Shown: one piece after another, positions 17,043 through 25,611 of the stretch
Layout: each line of letters opens with the position of its first letter
Numbering within the stretch: position 1 is the first letter of the stretch
Assembly (NCBI GenBank): GCA_020849295.1
Contig: JADLGN010000005.1
Coordinates: 124,001-188,000 of the forward strand
Reading direction: 5' to 3'
From: Bacteroidia bacterium
GTDB lineage: Bacteria; Bacteroidota; Bacteroidia; NS11-12g; UBA9320
Length of the DNA stretch: 64,000 nt
The notes under the pieces: model-generated
The model's database searches: none
Told to the model about the DNA's origin: nothing
What the model saw: only the letters and a program-made list of their open reading frames with translations
Made by a program: the position numbers and the translations under genes

Positions 17043-18203
17043 CTATTTCAAACGAATAAGATTTACTTGTGGAATATCAGACCCCTTCATTGGATTGTAT
17101 TGTACAGCTGCATAAATTCTACCTTGTTTCAGCCAAAATCTCATTATGAAGTAATATTGTGCATTAGGAGTATTGTTATTTATTACATCAAGCGATATAT
17201 TCTTTTCATTACTGCCTGTATATTTGACTAATGTTTTATAATCTTTACTGCCTAAGTAAACATCTTTTGCTTCTGATATTTCAACAAATTCAGCATTAAT
17301 AATTGCACTTGTCTTGTTATATATTTTATTAAATTTTCTTGTTATTACATTATATTCTATCACAAAAATATTTCCTAAAGTGGGGTTATAAATCAGCACC
17401 GGAAATTTTACTCCATCAATACTATTTCCAACTTTTACTATTGTACTATCAGTAATACCCAAACTTTGCGAATCTTCATAATATGCAACCGTACTAAGAT
17501 TTTTTGTTTCTGCTGCTGCTATCGAAACTTGTAAAGTTCCTTTAAAATTGTAAATTACATGCAGCAAACTGTTTGATGTTGCATAAAAAAAATCATTTTG
17601 AATCATACTTGGGTATAATGGATTATTATAAAATTCATTATCACCTCCTATTTCACAAAAATTATATCCATTTCCCGGATGATAAAACTTATCTGTAGGT
17701 GTTCTTAAAAATCTGGTGCCAGGTGATGACGTTTGTCTTACTCTTGAACTGCCATCATCACCTTTCAATACTATATCAAATGTACTAACACCAATATATT
17801 TAACATACCCTTCATACACTACCGGAGTATTATCAAAAAGTATATATGTAGTTTTATAATCTCCTCTTTTGTAGGTTTGAGTAGCATTATTAAAATTATT
17901 TAATGGAATTTTATGTAAATGGTCGTACATAATAGGTCCGTTTACATCTCTTTCTGAACGTGTATGTAAAAACAAATATTCATTATTTTTTGCTAAATCT
18001 ATAGCAAAATGATTTCTTGTATATGTTTTCATAACTCCGGCATCGTCTGGTACATCTGCTTTATATACATGTTCCCATCCTGATTGACTGTTAAGATAAC
18101 TTGGGATTTGTGGTTCATTTTTAATTTCTTCTTTATCTTTACAAGAGTTAAAAAATATTATAGAATATGTAAAAATGATATATATGCAAAATTTATTTTT
18201 CAT
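17043..18203 (-). CDS. Predicted lipoprotein, possibly beta-propeller
   Basis: A 386-residue lipoprotein of unknown function. The signal MKNKFCIYIIFTYSIIFFNSC ends at the lipobox Cys, followed by CKDKEE, again Lys/acid-rich. The mature region alternates short beta strands with aromatic-rich turns (HLHKIPLNNF, HVIYNFKGTL, FVIEYNVITRKF), consistent with a beta-propeller though no blade motif is recognisable. The ATG overlaps the stop of the upstream NHL-repeat T9SS gene by one base (TAATG). The three genes therefore form a tight operon, and the lipoproteins may be partners or anchors of that secreted propeller; this is inference. Confidence 0.7.
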   Translation of the reverse strand: MKNKFCIYIIFTYSIIFFNSCKDKEEIKNEPQIPSYLNSQSGWEHVYKADVPDDAGVMKTYTRNHFAIDLAKNNEYLFLHTRSERDVNGPIMYDHLHKIPLNNFNNATQTYKRGDYKTTYILFDNTPVVYEGYVKYIGVSTFDIVLKGDDGSSRVRQTSSPGTRFLRTPTDKFYHPGNGYNFCEIGGDNEFYNNPLYPSMIQNDFFYATSNSLLHVIYNFKGTLQVSIAAAETKNLSTVAYYEDSQSLGITDSTIVKVGNSIDGVKFPVLIYNPTLGNIFVIEYNVITRKFNKIYNKTSAIINAEFVEISEAKDVYLGSKDYKTLVKYTGSNEKNISLDVINNNTPNAQYYFIMRFWLKQGRIYAAVQYNPMKGSDIPQVNLIRLK

Positions 18204-20236
18204 TATAAAACTATTAATTTTTGAGTTTGCAATCCATTATTGGTGTAAATTGAAATAAAATATGTTCCGGCTATTAACATAGAAATATCAATTTTTGAAC
18301 TTTCTGATTTTAAATTTTCACTTAGCATAATTCTGCCTGAAATATCGCTTATAGTATATTTGTCAATTACATTGTTGCTTTCTATCAATATCATATCTTT
18401 TGCCGGATTTGGGTATATTTTTAAGTTAGTTTGATTTACAAAATTTGTTTTTAAATATCCTTTCAAGGGATAGTTTAACTTAAAAACTCTGATTTTTGAA
18501 TTATTCCTATCTGCGACATATAAAACACTTCTTAATGTGTCAATAACAATAGATGATGGCGAATTAAATTGTTCTCCGTCTGGGCCGAAAACATTAAGGT
18601 TATAAATTAATTTTCCATCTTTATTTAAAATTTTTATTCTGTTATTTCCTGCTTCGCTAATAAAAATATTGTCGTACTGGTCGGTAGTGATTGATGAAGG
18701 CAAACATATATTTTCCGGATGACCGCCATATCCTGCAATAAACAACAAATGTTTGCCATCCTTATCCAACATGTGTACTTGATTTTGATTTAAATCTGCC
18801 ACTACAAAATTTCCATTTTTTAATCTGGCTATACTGGTTGCATAATTTATTTCACCATTACTAATGCTATATCCAGTTTTTCCCATATTCTGTGGAAATG
18901 TACCATATTTATTATTTTTTAGAAAAACAAAATTATTTGTAATTTCATACCCCGGATTGGTTCTGTGTCCTGCAAAATATATATTTTCAGCTTCATCTCT
19001 TACAAACTCACCACAATATGAACTATTAATATATGAACCAACAGCATTTAAATTTGAATCATAGGCTTGAAATTTTCCATCAGACTGCACAAATATTTGA
19101 TTTTTAAAAAATGAAAAATGTTCAATATTCCCGGTAAATTCAAAAGAATATCTAAATCTAAAATCTGGAGTAAACGAAGAGATTGCTCCGCGACTTAAAC
19201 CGACCGGTCCAAAAAGTAAATCATTATTATTTAATCCACACATCACATATAAGTTTCCATCTTTATCAAGGCTTAAAAGTTCGGGCGTTGGTAATATTTT
19301 ATCATTAAATCCATTTGTACTAACTGTAACTGGTCTGCCAATAGTATTCAGCCAATTTCCTGTAGATGAAAATTTATAAATATAGCCACCTGTAGAAGTT
19401 TTTTCTGTTGAGTTCAAAACCAGATAATTTCCTCCGGGAGTTTTAAAAACAACACTTGGCTTATACAAATTACTAACTATACCAAACCTTTTAATAGTCA
19501 AATTCACTATCTGTCGGCCTGTTATTGAATATTCAATTATTGTGTTTTTAATATCATTTCCTCCAACAAAAGTTGTATCGCTTGTAAACCAAGCAAAAGT
19601 GTGATAAAAGTTTAAAAAACTTTTTTCATTTCCAAGGGTATCAAATCTCCATAACCCACCCATGTGCATTAGTAAATCTCCGTTTTTAGGATCAACATGA
19701 AAACTTCTCGGTACATAAATTGATTTCTTTAACTTAAAATTTTTAATTTCTGCAGCATCAGAAATACGGATTTTATAAAAAGATGATATATTATCAACAG
19801 CAACATAAACATGATTATTGTCTATTTCAGCAGCCGATCTCAAAAAAGTGCCACTTGGAAAATTTGCTGTCCATGAAATTTGGTTTAAGTTGGTATCTAA
19901 AAAAGTTACAACTTTATTAGCAAGCAAAACCAAAACACCTTTTTTTGTAATGAGTTGTGTTGTCCATGAAAAACTTGAATCACCATTTATTGCAATATAT
20001 TTATTACGTATAATTCTTCCATTAGTGTCTGTTACACAAATTTTACCGAAGTTAGTGCTATATATTCTATTATTACCATCATAAACTGCGTTATTATACA
20101 AAGTTTGTTCTTTCCCTATATAATCAATATAAGTTTGAGCTTTTGTATAAATAATAAGTAGGAAAAACAGAAAACAGACAGAGTAACGCAGTAAAGCACA
20201 AACCTCATCACTTTTGTTTTTTTTAATAAATAGCAT
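18203..20236 (-). CDS. NHL-repeat protein with T9SS type A sorting domain
   Basis: Secreted or surface-attached protein of 677 residues. A long n-region precedes the hydrophobic signal YSVCFLFFLLIIYTKAQ. The middle is a beta-propeller. The clearest NHL blades are near residues 515-600 (SSITTDQYDNIFISEAGNNR and SSIVIDTLRSVLYVADRNNS). The last 75 residues form a T9SS type A sorting domain starting LKIYPNPAKDMI, followed by the SGRI turn and ISMLIAGTYFISIY. The ligand is unknown. It heads a three-gene unit with two lipoproteins. A -7 motif 41 bases upstream supports the chosen start. Confidence 0.88.
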   Translation of the reverse strand: MLFIKKNKSDEVCALLRYSVCFLFFLLIIYTKAQTYIDYIGKEQTLYNNAVYDGNNRIYSTNFGKICVTDTNGRIIRNKYIAINGDSSFSWTTQLITKKGVLVLLANKVVTFLDTNLNQISWTANFPSGTFLRSAAEIDNNHVYVAVDNISSFYKIRISDAAEIKNFKLKKSIYVPRSFHVDPKNGDLLMHMGGLWRFDTLGNEKSFLNFYHTFAWFTSDTTFVGGNDIKNTIIEYSITGRQIVNLTIKRFGIVSNLYKPSVVFKTPGGNYLVLNSTEKTSTGGYIYKFSSTGNWLNTIGRPVTVSTNGFNDKILPTPELLSLDKDGNLYVMCGLNNNDLLFGPVGLSRGAISSFTPDFRFRYSFEFTGNIEHFSFFKNQIFVQSDGKFQAYDSNLNAVGSYINSSYCGEFVRDEAENIYFAGHRTNPGYEITNNFVFLKNNKYGTFPQNMGKTGYSISNGEINYATSIARLKNGNFVVADLNQNQVHMLDKDGKHLLFIAGYGGHPENICLPSSITTDQYDNIFISEAGNNRIKILNKDGKLIYNLNVFGPDGEQFNSPSSIVIDTLRSVLYVADRNNSKIRVFKLNYPLKGYLKTNFVNQTNLKIYPNPAKDMILIESNNVIDKYTISDISGRIMLSENLKSESSKIDISMLIAGTYFISIYTNNGLQTQKLIVL

Positions 20237-20276
20237 ACAGTTTTGTTTTTTAGTTTTTATATTTTTTGATAAATTA

Positions 20277-20284
20277 CAAATTTA
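20277..20284 (-). promoter_or_regulatory. -7 element for the NHL/T9SS cargo operon
   Basis: TAAATTTG on the minus strand, 41 bases upstream of the ATG at 20236, in the 239-base divergent spacer shared with ahcY. The rest of that spacer is AT-rich with no RNA gene or repeat that I can see. Confidence 0.4.
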
Positions 20285-20450
20285 CGAATTATTATTTTTT
20301 TGGTATAATTCAATTTTAAATAATCTAAATCTAAGATAACAGATATTGTACAAAGGTAAATAGAGCAAAAATTAAAATTTGATTTTATATATAAAAATCA
20401 ATAATGGAATAACTTACAAATTAAAATTTCAATAAATTGAAAAAAAAAAT

Positions 20451-20458
20451 TAGTTTTG
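20451..20458 (+). promoter_or_regulatory. -7 element for ahcY; decides its start
   Basis: TAGTTTTG fits TAnnTTTG and ends 17 bases before the ATG at 20476. It lies inside the 13-codon extension of the ORF track, which begins with TTG at 20437, so the ATG is the likelier start. Confidence 0.45.
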
Positions 20459-20475
20459 CAAACTTTCTTAAAAAA

Positions 20476-21795
20476 ATGACAACTCAATCAACACCAACAA
20501 CATTGAAATATAAAGTAAAAGATATAACTCTTGCTGAATGGGGCAGAAAAGAAATAAAACTTGCTGAGGCCGAAATGCCCGGACTTATGAGCATAAGAGA
20601 AGAATACCGCAAATCAAAACCATTGAAAGGTGCAAATATTGCAGGATGCCTTCACATGACAATTCAAACTGCTGTTTTAATTGAAACTCTTATAGAACTT
20701 GGAGCTGATGTTACATGGTCATCTTGTAATATTTTTTCTACCCAAGACCATGCTGCTGCTGCTGTTGCAGCAAATGGAGTTTCTGTTTTTGCTTGGAAGG
20801 GCATGAATAATGAAGAATTTGACTGGTGTATTGAACAAACACTGTTTGCTTTTAAAAACGGGAAACCTTTAAATATGATATTAGATGACGGAGGCGACCT
20901 TACAAATATGGTACTTGATAAATATCCCGAACTAGTATCCGATATAAAAGGACTAAGTGAGGAAACAACAACCGGAGTTCACAGACTGCATGAAAGAGTA
21001 AAAAAAGGCACATTGCCAATCCCTGCAATAAATATAAACGACTCTGTAACAAAATCAAAATTCGATAACAAATATGGATGTCGCGAATCTCTTGTTGATG
21101 CAATAAGACGTGGTACTGACCTTATGTTGGCAGGAAAAGTAGCTGTAGTTTGCGGTTATGGAGATGTTGGTAAAGGCAGTGCAGAAAGTTTAAGAAGTGC
21201 AGGAGTAAGAGTTTATGTTACAGAAATTGACCCTATTTGCGCTTTGCAAGCAGCAATGGACGGGTTTGATGTAAAGAAACTTGAATCTATTATTCACGAG
21301 TGCAATATAATAGTAACTGCTACCGGAAATGTGGACATTGTAAGATCAGAGCATTTTCTTAAAATGAAAGATAAAGCTATTGTTTGCAATATCGGTCATT
21401 TTGATAACGAAATAGATGTAGCATGGCTAAACAATAATTTTGAAAACACAAAATATACAGTAAAACCACAGGTAGATGTTTATAATTTGAACGGCAAAGA
21501 AATTATTTTACTTGCAGAAGGAAGACTTGTAAATCTTGGTGTAGCAATGGGGCATCCATCTTTTGTGATGTCAAATTCTTTTACCAATCAAGTTCTTGCA
21601 CAAATTGAATTATGGAACAATTCGTCAAATTACGAAAACAATGTTTATGTTTTGCCAAAACATCTTGATGAAAAAGTTGCACAATTACACTTATCTCATA
21701 TTGGTGTTGAACTTACAGTATTGAATGACAAACAAGCAGAATATATAGGAGTAAGTGTTAAAGGACCTTTTAAATCTGAACAATACAGATATTAA
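20476..21795 (+). CDS. ahcY: S-adenosylhomocysteinase
   Basis: NAD-dependent cytoplasmic enzyme that splits S-adenosylhomocysteine into adenosine and homocysteine in the activated methyl cycle. I start it at the ATG 20476 (MTTQSTPTT, 439 residues), not the TTG at 20437, because a -7 motif sits between them. Motifs are [12 protein letters not shown], the substrate region [10 protein letters not shown] and [10 protein letters not shown], the Rossmann [13 protein letters not shown] with [16 protein letters not shown], and the C-terminal [15 protein letters not shown] and [10 protein letters not shown]. The -YRY terminus is the usual family end, so the gene is complete. Length matches the short form without the 40-residue insertion seen in some bacteria. 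Confidence 0.97.
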   Translation: MTTQSTPTTLKYKVKDITLAEWGRKEIKLAEAEMPGLMSIREEYRKSKPLKGANIAGCLHMTIQTAVLIETLIELGADVTWSSCNIFSTQDHAAAAVAANGVSVFAWKGMNNEEFDWCIEQTLFAFKNGKPLNMILDDGGDLTNMVLDKYPELVSDIKGLSEETTTGVHRLHERVKKGTLPIPAININDSVTKSKFDNKYGCRESLVDAIRRGTDLMLAGKVAVVCGYGDVGKGSAESLRSAGVRVYVTEIDPICALQAAMDGFDVKKLESIIHECNIIVTATGNVDIVRSEHFLKMKDKAIVCNIGHFDNEIDVAWLNNNFENTKYTVKPQVDVYNLNGKEIILLAEGRLVNLGVAMGHPSFVMSNSFTNQVLAQIELWNNSSNYENNVYVLPKHLDEKVAQLHLSHIGVELTVLNDKQAEYIGVSVKGPFKSEQYRY

Positions 21796-21798
21796 AAT

Positions 21799-22548
21799 TT
21801 ATTGCTTTTTTTCAAATATTTTAAAACTGAAAATACCTGTTTTATGAAGAAAATATTTGAATGAAACCCAAACGACACCTAATCCGTAAATAAAACTTCT
21901 TTTAAAATTAATAGAAGATGCTTCGTCAAAATATTTTGTTGGACAGGTTATTTCACCAATTTCAAAGCCTGCCATAAATATTTGAGCTGTCATTTGATTA
22001 TCAAAAATAAAATCATCAGAGTTTGCTTCTATATTAATTTTAGTGAATATTTCTTTTGAAAAAGCCCTATACCCTGTATGATATTCTGATAATTTTTGGT
22101 TTATTAAAATATTTTGAAATAATGTAAGACATCGGTTTGCTATATATTTATAAATAGGCATTCCTCCTTTTATTGCTCCTTTTCCTAAAATTCTTGATGC
22201 ATATACTGCCGGATAAAGTTCTTCGGCTATTATTTGTGAAATTGGCTTTATAAGTTTGGGGGTATATTGATAATCGGGGTGAAGCATAATTATTATATCG
22301 GCATTTAATTCAAGTGCTTTTTTATAACAAGTTTTTTGATTTCCACCATAGCCTCGATTTTTTGTATGTTTAATAATATGTTTTATTCCTAATTTTTGTG
22401 CAATTTCTACAGTATTGTCGCTACTTGCATCGTCAACAAGTACAACTTCATCTACCACATCAAACGGAATTTCTCTATACGTTTGCTTTAAAGTTAATTC
22501 AGCATTGTACGCCGGAAGTACTACTACCACCTTTTTGCCTGAAATCAT
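21799..22548 (-). CDS. Family 2 glycosyltransferase (polyprenyl-phosphate sugar transferase-like)
   Basis: GT-A fold glycosyltransferase of 249 residues, similar to dolichol/undecaprenyl-phosphate mannosyl- or glucosyltransferases. The N-terminal VVVLPAYNAELTL and VDDASSDNT give the nucleotide-sugar site. The usual DxD position reads MLHPDYQYTP, a variant I recall from one subgroup of these enzymes. No C-terminal membrane pair is seen, so it is probably peripheral at the cytoplasmic membrane. It lies 18 bases below the symporter stop codon and may be co-transcribed with it. Its stop is 3 bases from the ahcY stop. Sugar and acceptor unknown. Confidence 0.87.
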   Translation of the reverse strand: MISGKKVVVVLPAYNAELTLKQTYREIPFDVVDEVVLVDDASSDNTVEIAQKLGIKHIIKHTKNRGYGGNQKTCYKKALELNADIIIMLHPDYQYTPKLIKPISQIIAEELYPAVYASRILGKGAIKGGMPIYKYIANRCLTLFQNILINQKLSEYHTGYRAFSKEIFTKINIEANSDDFIFDNQMTAQIFMAGFEIGEITCPTKYFDEASSINFKRSFIYGLGVVWVSFKYFLHKTGIFSFKIFEKKQ

Positions 22549-22566
22549 TATGCAAAATTAATTGTT

Positions 22567-24021
22567 TTAAAAACTTTTTTTAATAATTAAAAGTCCTGTA
22601 AAAGTAAGTAATCCATTCAATGCAAGGTTTAAAAAACCAAGTTGAAAACCGTTTGTATAAATTAAAAAATATGAATCAATATAATAAGTCAAGATTGGAG
22701 CTGCAACACATACTGCGATAACAAGTTTATCAAAAATTTTGAATTTTGTAAAAATCCCAAAAGCAAACATACCTAAAAGAGGCCCGTATGTATATCCGGC
22801 AAGCTTCAAAATTGTATTAATTATTGCACCACCATTTATTTTACTAATAACAAGCATACTAATTAAAATTAAAAAAGCAAAAACAACATGTATAAAATGT
22901 CTTTGCATGCGTTGAGAGTTAGATTCGGTTTTGTCTGGATTAAATTTTAAAAAATCAATACAAAAACTTGTAGTTAGAGTAGTAAGCACTGAGTCAGCAC
23001 TTGAAAAAGTAGCAGCAGTTAGTCCTACTATAAAAATTAAACCTGCCCATTTACCAAGATGTTCAAAAGCCATAAATGGAAAAACTCCGTCAGTAAATAC
23101 CTTTCCATCTTTTAAGGGAAGCGAAATAGATTGCTGTTGGGCATAAACATATAATAAAACACCAAGGCTTAAAAAGAAAAAATTTATAAAAATCAAAGTA
23201 CTGTTGTATGATAAAATATTTTTTCGGGCTTCGCCAATATTTTTACAACTAAGATTTTTTTGCATCATATTTTGGTCCATGCCTGTCATGGTTACAGCTA
23301 CAAGTATTCCGCCTATTATCATTTTAAAAAAATTGTTTGATGGTGCCCAATCCCATACAAATAATCTATTAAAACCGTTTTGCGTTGCAATACTCCAGGC
23401 TGTATCCCAATTTATATAAAAATAAAGATTGAATAGTGTAATAAACAATGCAGAAAGTAAGAAAAATGATTGAAGTGCATCTGTCCAAACAAGCGATTTT
23501 ATTCCTCCTCTGTATGTATAAATTAAAATTAATCCAATAATAATACATACAGATACAGTAAATGGAATTCCAAAAGGTTCAAACAAAAAAGTTTGCAATA
23601 CGCCTGCGGCAAGGTATAATCTTGCTGCAGCCCCAAGTGTACGGCTCAAGAGAAAATAAAATGAACCGGTTTTTTGGGACACTTCTCCAAATCTCTGTCC
23701 GAGGTATGAATAAATTGAAGTTAGATTTAGCCTATAATACAATGGCAACAACACATAAGCAGTAATAAAATTACCAATTACATATCCAAAAACTACCTGC
23801 ATGTAGCTAAATTTGTCATTAAGCACATTTCCCGGTACCGAAATAAAAGTAACTCCACTAAGACTATCGCTAATCATACCTAAAGCTACAAGCCACCAAA
23901 TAGAGTTTTTATTTCCAATATAATATGAATTTTGGTCGGCATTGCGTGAAGTGTACCAAGATATTCCAACAAGCATTAAAAAATAAAGACAAATTACCAG
24001 AAGTATTATTATGGGCGACAT
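22567..24021 (-). CDS. Sodium:solute symporter (SSS family)
   Basis: Inner-membrane transporter of 484 residues with about 13 hydrophobic segments, which imports a solute with Na+. The SSS signature is visible in the N-terminal region (WWLVALGMISDSLSGVTFIS), where the family places Na+-binding residues. The segments RLYLAAGVLQTFL and GLTAATFSSADSVLTTLTTS (about residues 340-360) are also typical. The substrate cannot be told; relatives carry sugars, sialic acid, proline or iodide. It is divergent from the UXS-like gene. Confidence 0.9.
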   Translation of the reverse strand: MSPIIILLVICLYFLMLVGISWYTSRNADQNSYYIGNKNSIWWLVALGMISDSLSGVTFISVPGNVLNDKFSYMQVVFGYVIGNFITAYVLLPLYYRLNLTSIYSYLGQRFGEVSQKTGSFYFLLSRTLGAAARLYLAAGVLQTFLFEPFGIPFTVSVCIIIGLILIYTYRGGIKSLVWTDALQSFFLLSALFITLFNLYFYINWDTAWSIATQNGFNRLFVWDWAPSNNFFKMIIGGILVAVTMTGMDQNMMQKNLSCKNIGEARKNILSYNSTLIFINFFFLSLGVLLYVYAQQQSISLPLKDGKVFTDGVFPFMAFEHLGKWAGLIFIVGLTAATFSSADSVLTTLTTSFCIDFLKFNPDKTESNSQRMQRHFIHVVFAFLILISMLVISKINGGAIINTILKLAGYTYGPLLGMFAFGIFTKFKIFDKLVIAVCVAAPILTYYIDSYFLIYTNGFQLGFLNLALNGLLTFTGLLIIKKSF

Positions 24022-24051
24022 GCTGCGAATTTAGAATTTTTGATATTGATT

Positions 24052-24079
24052 GAACAATTTTAGTTTTTAACTATTTTTG
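24052..24079 (+). promoter_or_regulatory. Full Bacteroidota promoter for the UXS-like gene
   Basis: TTG (24052-24054), 17-base spacer, then TATTTTTG (24072-24079), a textbook -33/-7 pair. The ATG follows 26 bases later, with a weak purine stretch AGAGA just before it. One of the two best promoter matches in the window. Confidence 0.65.
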
Positions 24080-24105
24080 AAACAATAAAATTTAAATAAC
24101 AGAGA

Positions 24106-25086
24106 ATGTCAAAAAAACGTGTTTTAATTACAGGTGCAGCAGGATTTTTAGGGTCTCACTTATGCGACCGATTTATTAAAGAAAACTTTTTTGTAATTGG
24201 AATGGACAATCTTATTACAGGCGACCTCCGAAATATTGAACATCTTTTTGGCAATGAAAATTTTGTTTTTTACCACCATGATGTTTCTAAGTTTGTACAT
24301 GTTCCCGGGCAACTTGATTATATTCTTCATTTTGCATCTCCTGCAAGTCCAATTGATTATCTAAAAATTCCAATTCAAACATTAAAAGTAGGTTCGTTAG
24401 GCACTCACAATCTTTTGGGCTTGGCAAAATCAAAAAATGCAATAATACTTGTAGCAAGTACAAGTGAAGTGTATGGCGACCCTCTTGTACATCCTCAAAC
24501 AGAAGAATACTGGGGAAATGTAAATCCTGTAGGACCGCGTGGTGTTTACGATGAAGCCAAGAGGTTTCAGGAAGCTATTACTATGGCTTATCACACTTTT
24601 CATAAGGTAGAAACCAGAATTGTAAGAATTTTCAATACTTATGGCCCACGAATGAGATTGAACGATGGACGAGTTTTGCCCGCATTTATCGGACAGGCTT
24701 TGAGAGGTGAAGACTTAACTGCTTTTGGCGATGGGTCGCAAACTCGTTCATTTTGCTATGTTGACGATTTGATTGATGGAATATTCAGGCTATTGATGAG
24801 TGATTATGTTTATCCTGTAAACATTGGAAACCCTAATGAAATAACCATAAACGAGTTTGCTCAAGAAATATTAAAACTTACAGGTTCCAATAAAAAAATA
24901 ATTTATAAACCTCTTCCAACTGATGACCCAAAACAAAGACAACCCGACATTAGTCTTGCAAAAAAAATTCTTGGTTGGCAACCAAAAATAAGCAGAGAAG
25001 AAGGTCTAAAACTAACTTATGATTATTTTAAAAAACTACCAAAAGAAAGGTGGACAGAAGAACCACACGGTAGAAAATTTAATTAG
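24106..25086 (+). CDS. UDP-glucuronate decarboxylase-like NAD-dependent epimerase/dehydratase
   Basis: Extended short-chain dehydrogenase of 326 residues, closest to UDP-glucuronate decarboxylase (UXS), which makes UDP-xylose. Rossmann motif [12 protein letters not shown] at the N-terminus, catalytic STSEVYGDP and the Tyr-Lys pair in YDEAKR. The UXS-type segments [11 protein letters not shown] and [17 protein letters not shown] are also present. The enzyme is cytosolic. It supplies activated sugar for surface polysaccharide, which fits the glycosyltransferases that follow. tadA begins 12 bases downstream on the same strand. Specificity is inferred from motif similarity, not proven. Confidence 0.9.
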   Translation: MSKKRVLITGAAGFLGSHLCDRFIKENFFVIGMDNLITGDLRNIEHLFGNENFVFYHHDVSKFVHVPGQLDYILHFASPASPIDYLKIPIQTLKVGSLGTHNLLGLAKSKNAIILVASTSEVYGDPLVHPQTEEYWGNVNPVGPRGVYDEAKRFQEAITMAYHTFHKVETRIVRIFNTYGPRMRLNDGRVLPAFIGQALRGEDLTAFGDGSQTRSFCYVDDLIDGIFRLLMSDYVYPVNIGNPNEITINEFAQEILKLTGSNKKIIYKPLPTDDPKQRQPDISLAKKILGWQPKISREEGLKLTYDYFKKLPKERWTEEPHGRKFN

Positions 25087-25098
25087 AAATATAAAGTA

Positions 25099-25536
25099 AT
25101 GAATGATGAATTTTTTATGAAGCAAGCTTATAAACAAGCTTTATGTGCTTATGAAAAAAATGAAGTTCCAATTGGTGCTGTAGTAGTAGCAAATAACAAA
25201 ATTATATCTTATGGATATAATCAAACCGAATTGTTAAACGACAATACAGCCCATGCTGAAATTTTAGCTCTTACTTCTGCTTTTGCTGCAATGGGAAGTA
25301 AAATTTTAGATGAATGTACAATGTACGTAACTATTGAACCTTGTGTAATGTGTGCCGGTGCATTAAAATGGGCAAGAATAGGTAAATTAGTTTATGGAGC
25401 AACTGAGCCTAAAAGTGGTTTTACACTATACAAACCATCTATTTTGCACACTAATACAGAGGTTTTGGAAGGTGTTTTAAAAGATGAATGTGGACAGTTG
25501 ATGAAGAATTTTTTTTTAAATAAAAGAGGTTTTTAA
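25099..25536 (+). CDS. tadA: tRNA-specific adenosine deaminase
   Basis: Zinc-dependent deaminase of 145 residues that converts A34 to inosine in tRNA-Arg(ACG). Zinc ligands and proton shuttle are seen as HAE (His52, Glu54) and PCVMCAGA (Cys82, Cys85). The length and the tail DECGQLMKNFF fit TadA better than guanine deaminase, which is the main alternative in the same fold. It is probably expressed from the upstream UXS-like promoter. The first bases of the downstream inverted repeat overlap its TAA. Confidence 0.9.
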   Translation: MNDEFFMKQAYKQALCAYEKNEVPIGAVVVANNKIISYGYNQTELLNDNTAHAEILALTSAFAAMGSKILDECTMYVTIEPCVMCAGALKWARIGKLVYGATEPKSGFTLYKPSILHTNTEVLEGVLKDECGQLMKNFFLNKRGF

Positions 25537-25605
25537 CTTTCCAAAAGTTATAAAACTTTTGGAAAGTTTGGTAAGTTTATTTTTTTTTAAACTTTTGGAA
25601 AGTTT
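25535..25605. repeat. Three-arm inverted/direct repeat AACTTTCCAAAAGTT between tadA and the MT-GT2 gene
   Basis: Left arm AACTTTCCAAAAGTT (25535-25549) is the perfect reverse complement of AACTTTTGGAAAGTT at 25554-25568, giving a 15-bp stem with a 4-base loop. The same right arm recurs at 25589-25603 after a T-rich stretch. The left arm can pair with either copy. It probably serves as a terminator for the two convergent genes and may be a dispersed intergenic repeat. I see no further copy in this window. Confidence 0.85.
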
Positions 25606-25611
25606 CGTCCT

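Noticed and set aside
20237-20436. Search of the divergent spacer upstream of ahcY for a SAM- or SAH-type riboswitch
   Set aside because: The sequence is almost entirely A and T with no stable stems or conserved riboswitch core that I can see, and the likely leader is only about 12 bases.
20437-20475. N-terminal 13-codon extension of ahcY from TTG
   Set aside because: A -7 promoter motif lies inside it and the ATG at 20476 gives the usual family length.
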